Shown: positions 62,922 through 64,000 of the stretch, in pieces
Numbering within the stretch: the stretch's first letter is position 1
Layout of the letters: each line of letters begins with the position of its first letter
NCBI GenBank assembly: GCA_037439425.1
Contig: JBBIWA010000014.1
Span: 33,892 to 97,891, forward strand
Length of the DNA stretch: 64,000 bases
Reading direction: 5' to 3'
Origin: JBBIWA01 sp037439425
GTDB lineage: Bacteria > Acidobacteriota > Blastocatellia > RBC074
Position numbers and translations under genes: made by a program
Notes under the pieces: model-generated
Database searches by the model: none
The model's input: only the letters and a program-made list of their open reading frames with translations
Told to the model about the DNA's origin: nothing

Positions 62922-64000
62922 ATGTGCGGAATTAGCGGCTATCTTGCGCCTGACAAATTACGGGATGATCCCCGTATAGTGCTCGACCGGATGAACCGCA
63001 CGCTCACACATCGCGGGCCGGACGATATGGGTTCCTGGTGGGACGAAGAAACTGGAATTGGCTTCGGGCATTGCCGTCTCTCAATCGTGGATCTCTCGCA
63101 GGAGGGGCACCAACCGATGCACTCAGCCAGCGGGCGTTATGTCATCACCTTCAATGGAGAGATCTACAACTTCACTGCTTTGCGGCAGGAGTTAGCAAGG
63201 CTCGATCATCGCTTCCGCGGGCATTCAGACACAGAAGTGATGCTAGCAGCTTTCGACCAGTGGGGCGTCGAAGCAGTGATCAAGCGATTGGTCGGGATGT
63301 TTGCCTTCGCCCTCTGGGATCGCCGGGAACAAGTTCTCTATCTGGTGCGCGACCGGATGGGCGAAAAGCCGCTTTATTACGGTTGGATGGGCGGTGTCTT
63401 CCTCTTTGGCTCGACCTTAAAAGCTTTGCAGGCGCATCCGGCCTGGCAGGGCGAAATTGACCGCGACGCGCTGGCGCTGTTTATGCGCCATAACTATATT
63501 CCAGCGCCCCACTCGATCTACCGCGGCATTTACAAACTTTTGCCGGGGACGATTCTCAAATTACCGCTGGCTCAAGCGAAGCGTCGCGCTTGTCCTAATC
63601 CCTTGCCTTACTGGTCAGCCAGAGAGGTAGCGGAAGCTGGTATCACTTCACCATTCACCGGCAGCGAGGCCGAAGCCATAGATGAATTGGATCGCTTGCT
63701 GCGTGCGGCCGTAGCTGGACAGATGGTGGCCGATGTGCCGCTGGGCGCATTTCTCTCGGGCGGCATCGATTCCTCAACCGTGGTCGCGCTGATGCAGGCG
63801 CAGAGCACTCAGCCGGTCAAGACCTTCACCATCGGCTTTGAAGAGGCGGCCTACAATGAAGCTGAATATGCGAAAGCTGTCGCTCAGCATCTCGGCACGG
63901 ATCATACTGAATTCTACGTCAAGCCCGCCGAAGCGATGGCCGTGATTGCGCGTTTGCCCGCCATTTATGATGAGCCATTCGCCGACTCATCTCAGATCCC
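62922..64000 (+). CDS. Asparagine-synthase-like glutamine amidotransferase, 3' end beyond the window
   Basis: The frame is open from ATG 62922 to the right edge, 359 codons so far. It starts MCGISGYLAPDKL, giving the class II glutaminase nucleophile Cys2 after Met removal. THRGPDD near 30, FNGEIYNF near 82 and GHSDTEVML complete the glutaminase half. The synthetase half begins with the PPi-loop motif LSGGIDSST near 282. The family is AsnB; members in XrtA loci (TIGR03108-like) are thought to amidate a sugar or peptide of the glycan. It follows the ligase-like gene by 21 bases. Asparagine synthesis itself is the alternative. Confidence 0.9.
   Translation, partial: MCGISGYLAPDKLRDDPRIVLDRMNRTLTHRGPDDMGSWWDEETGIGFGHCRLSIVDLSQEGHQPMHSASGRYVITFNGEIYNFTALRQELARLDHRFRGHSDTEVMLAAFDQWGVEAVIKRLVGMFAFALWDRREQVLYLVRDRMGEKPLYYGWMGGVFLFGSTLKALQAHPAWQGEIDRDALALFMRHNYIPAPHSIYRGIYKLLPGTILKLPLAQAKRRACPNPLPYWSAREVAEAGITSPFTGSEAEAIDELDRLLRAAVAGQMVADVPLGAFLSGGIDSSTVVALMQAQSTQPVKTFTIGFEEAAYNEAEYAKAVAQHLGTDHTEFYVKPAEAMAVIARLPAIYDEPFADSSQI

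Overview
The window is a GC-rich (high-50s per cent by eye) bacterial chromosome segment. The gene set points to the phylum Acidobacteriota, probably a Blastocatellia-like lineage. This is inferred from family composition, not from a marker gene: large exported S9 and M14 peptidases, a ~1070-residue exported BNR/sortilin-like protein, a glycine-zipper exported protein, zinc-ribbon membrane proteins, and an exosortase-A (XrtA)-type exopolysaccharide locus, with long repeat-filled spacers between genes.

Layout. 0.3-8.5 kb: exported S9 peptidase, acyl-CoA ligase, then convergent BNR-repeat protein and O-methyltransferase-like gene. 8.5-13.4 kb: a repeat-rich leader, then RNase Z, a MATE exporter and an ABC exporter in a tight run. 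13.4-18.1 kb: a gene-free stretch with repeats, tRNA-Lys, argF behind a good sigma70-type promoter, murJ and a glycine-zipper protein. 18.2-26.9 kb: ThiF/MoeB-like E1 enzyme, thrB, and a histidine run hisZ-hisG-hisD-hisC-hisB-hisH (hisA, hisF and hisI are absent from the window), ended by a WG-repeat protein. 27-31.3 kb, minus strand: flavoprotein monooxygenase, old-yellow-enzyme-like reductase, crotonase and RidA, which look like one catabolic unit for an aromatic or amino-substituted CoA thioester. 31.4-36.9 kb: M14 peptidase, exported beta-carbonic anhydrase, two zinc-ribbon membrane proteins. 36.9-38.9 kb: a 2-kb repeat island with no genes. 38.9-45.3 kb: tRNA-Pro, acylphosphatase, apt, a P450, a decayed or small gene, a Cys-rich exported protein, mpl and a small exported protein.

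46.1-64 kb is the most coherent region. A sigma-like/HTH protein with a long structured leader is followed by an XrtA-associated glycan locus: polysaccharide deacetylase, FemAB-like protein, three GT4 glycosyltransferases, UDP-GlcNAc 2-epimerase, a Wzm/Wzt-type ABC exporter, a GT2 glycosyltransferase, methyltransferases, an O-antigen-ligase-like protein and an asparagine-synthase-like amidotransferase that runs off the right edge. The exosortase and chain-length genes are not in the window. A low-GC AbrB-PIN toxin-antitoxin pair, with the toxin gene cut by an in-frame stop, sits inside this locus.

The most unusual signal is non-coding. Several families of palindromic repeats fill the spacers. 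One family ends in a purine-rich AGGAG motif that lies at the Shine-Dalgarno position of three genes. Another pattern is quasi-palindromes built of short repeated words placed directly before start codons (ligase, rnz, thiF-like gene, hisC, hisB, acyP, a glycosyltransferase). Two compact MITE-like elements, near 38.6-38.86 kb and 45.32-45.43 kb, also stand out.
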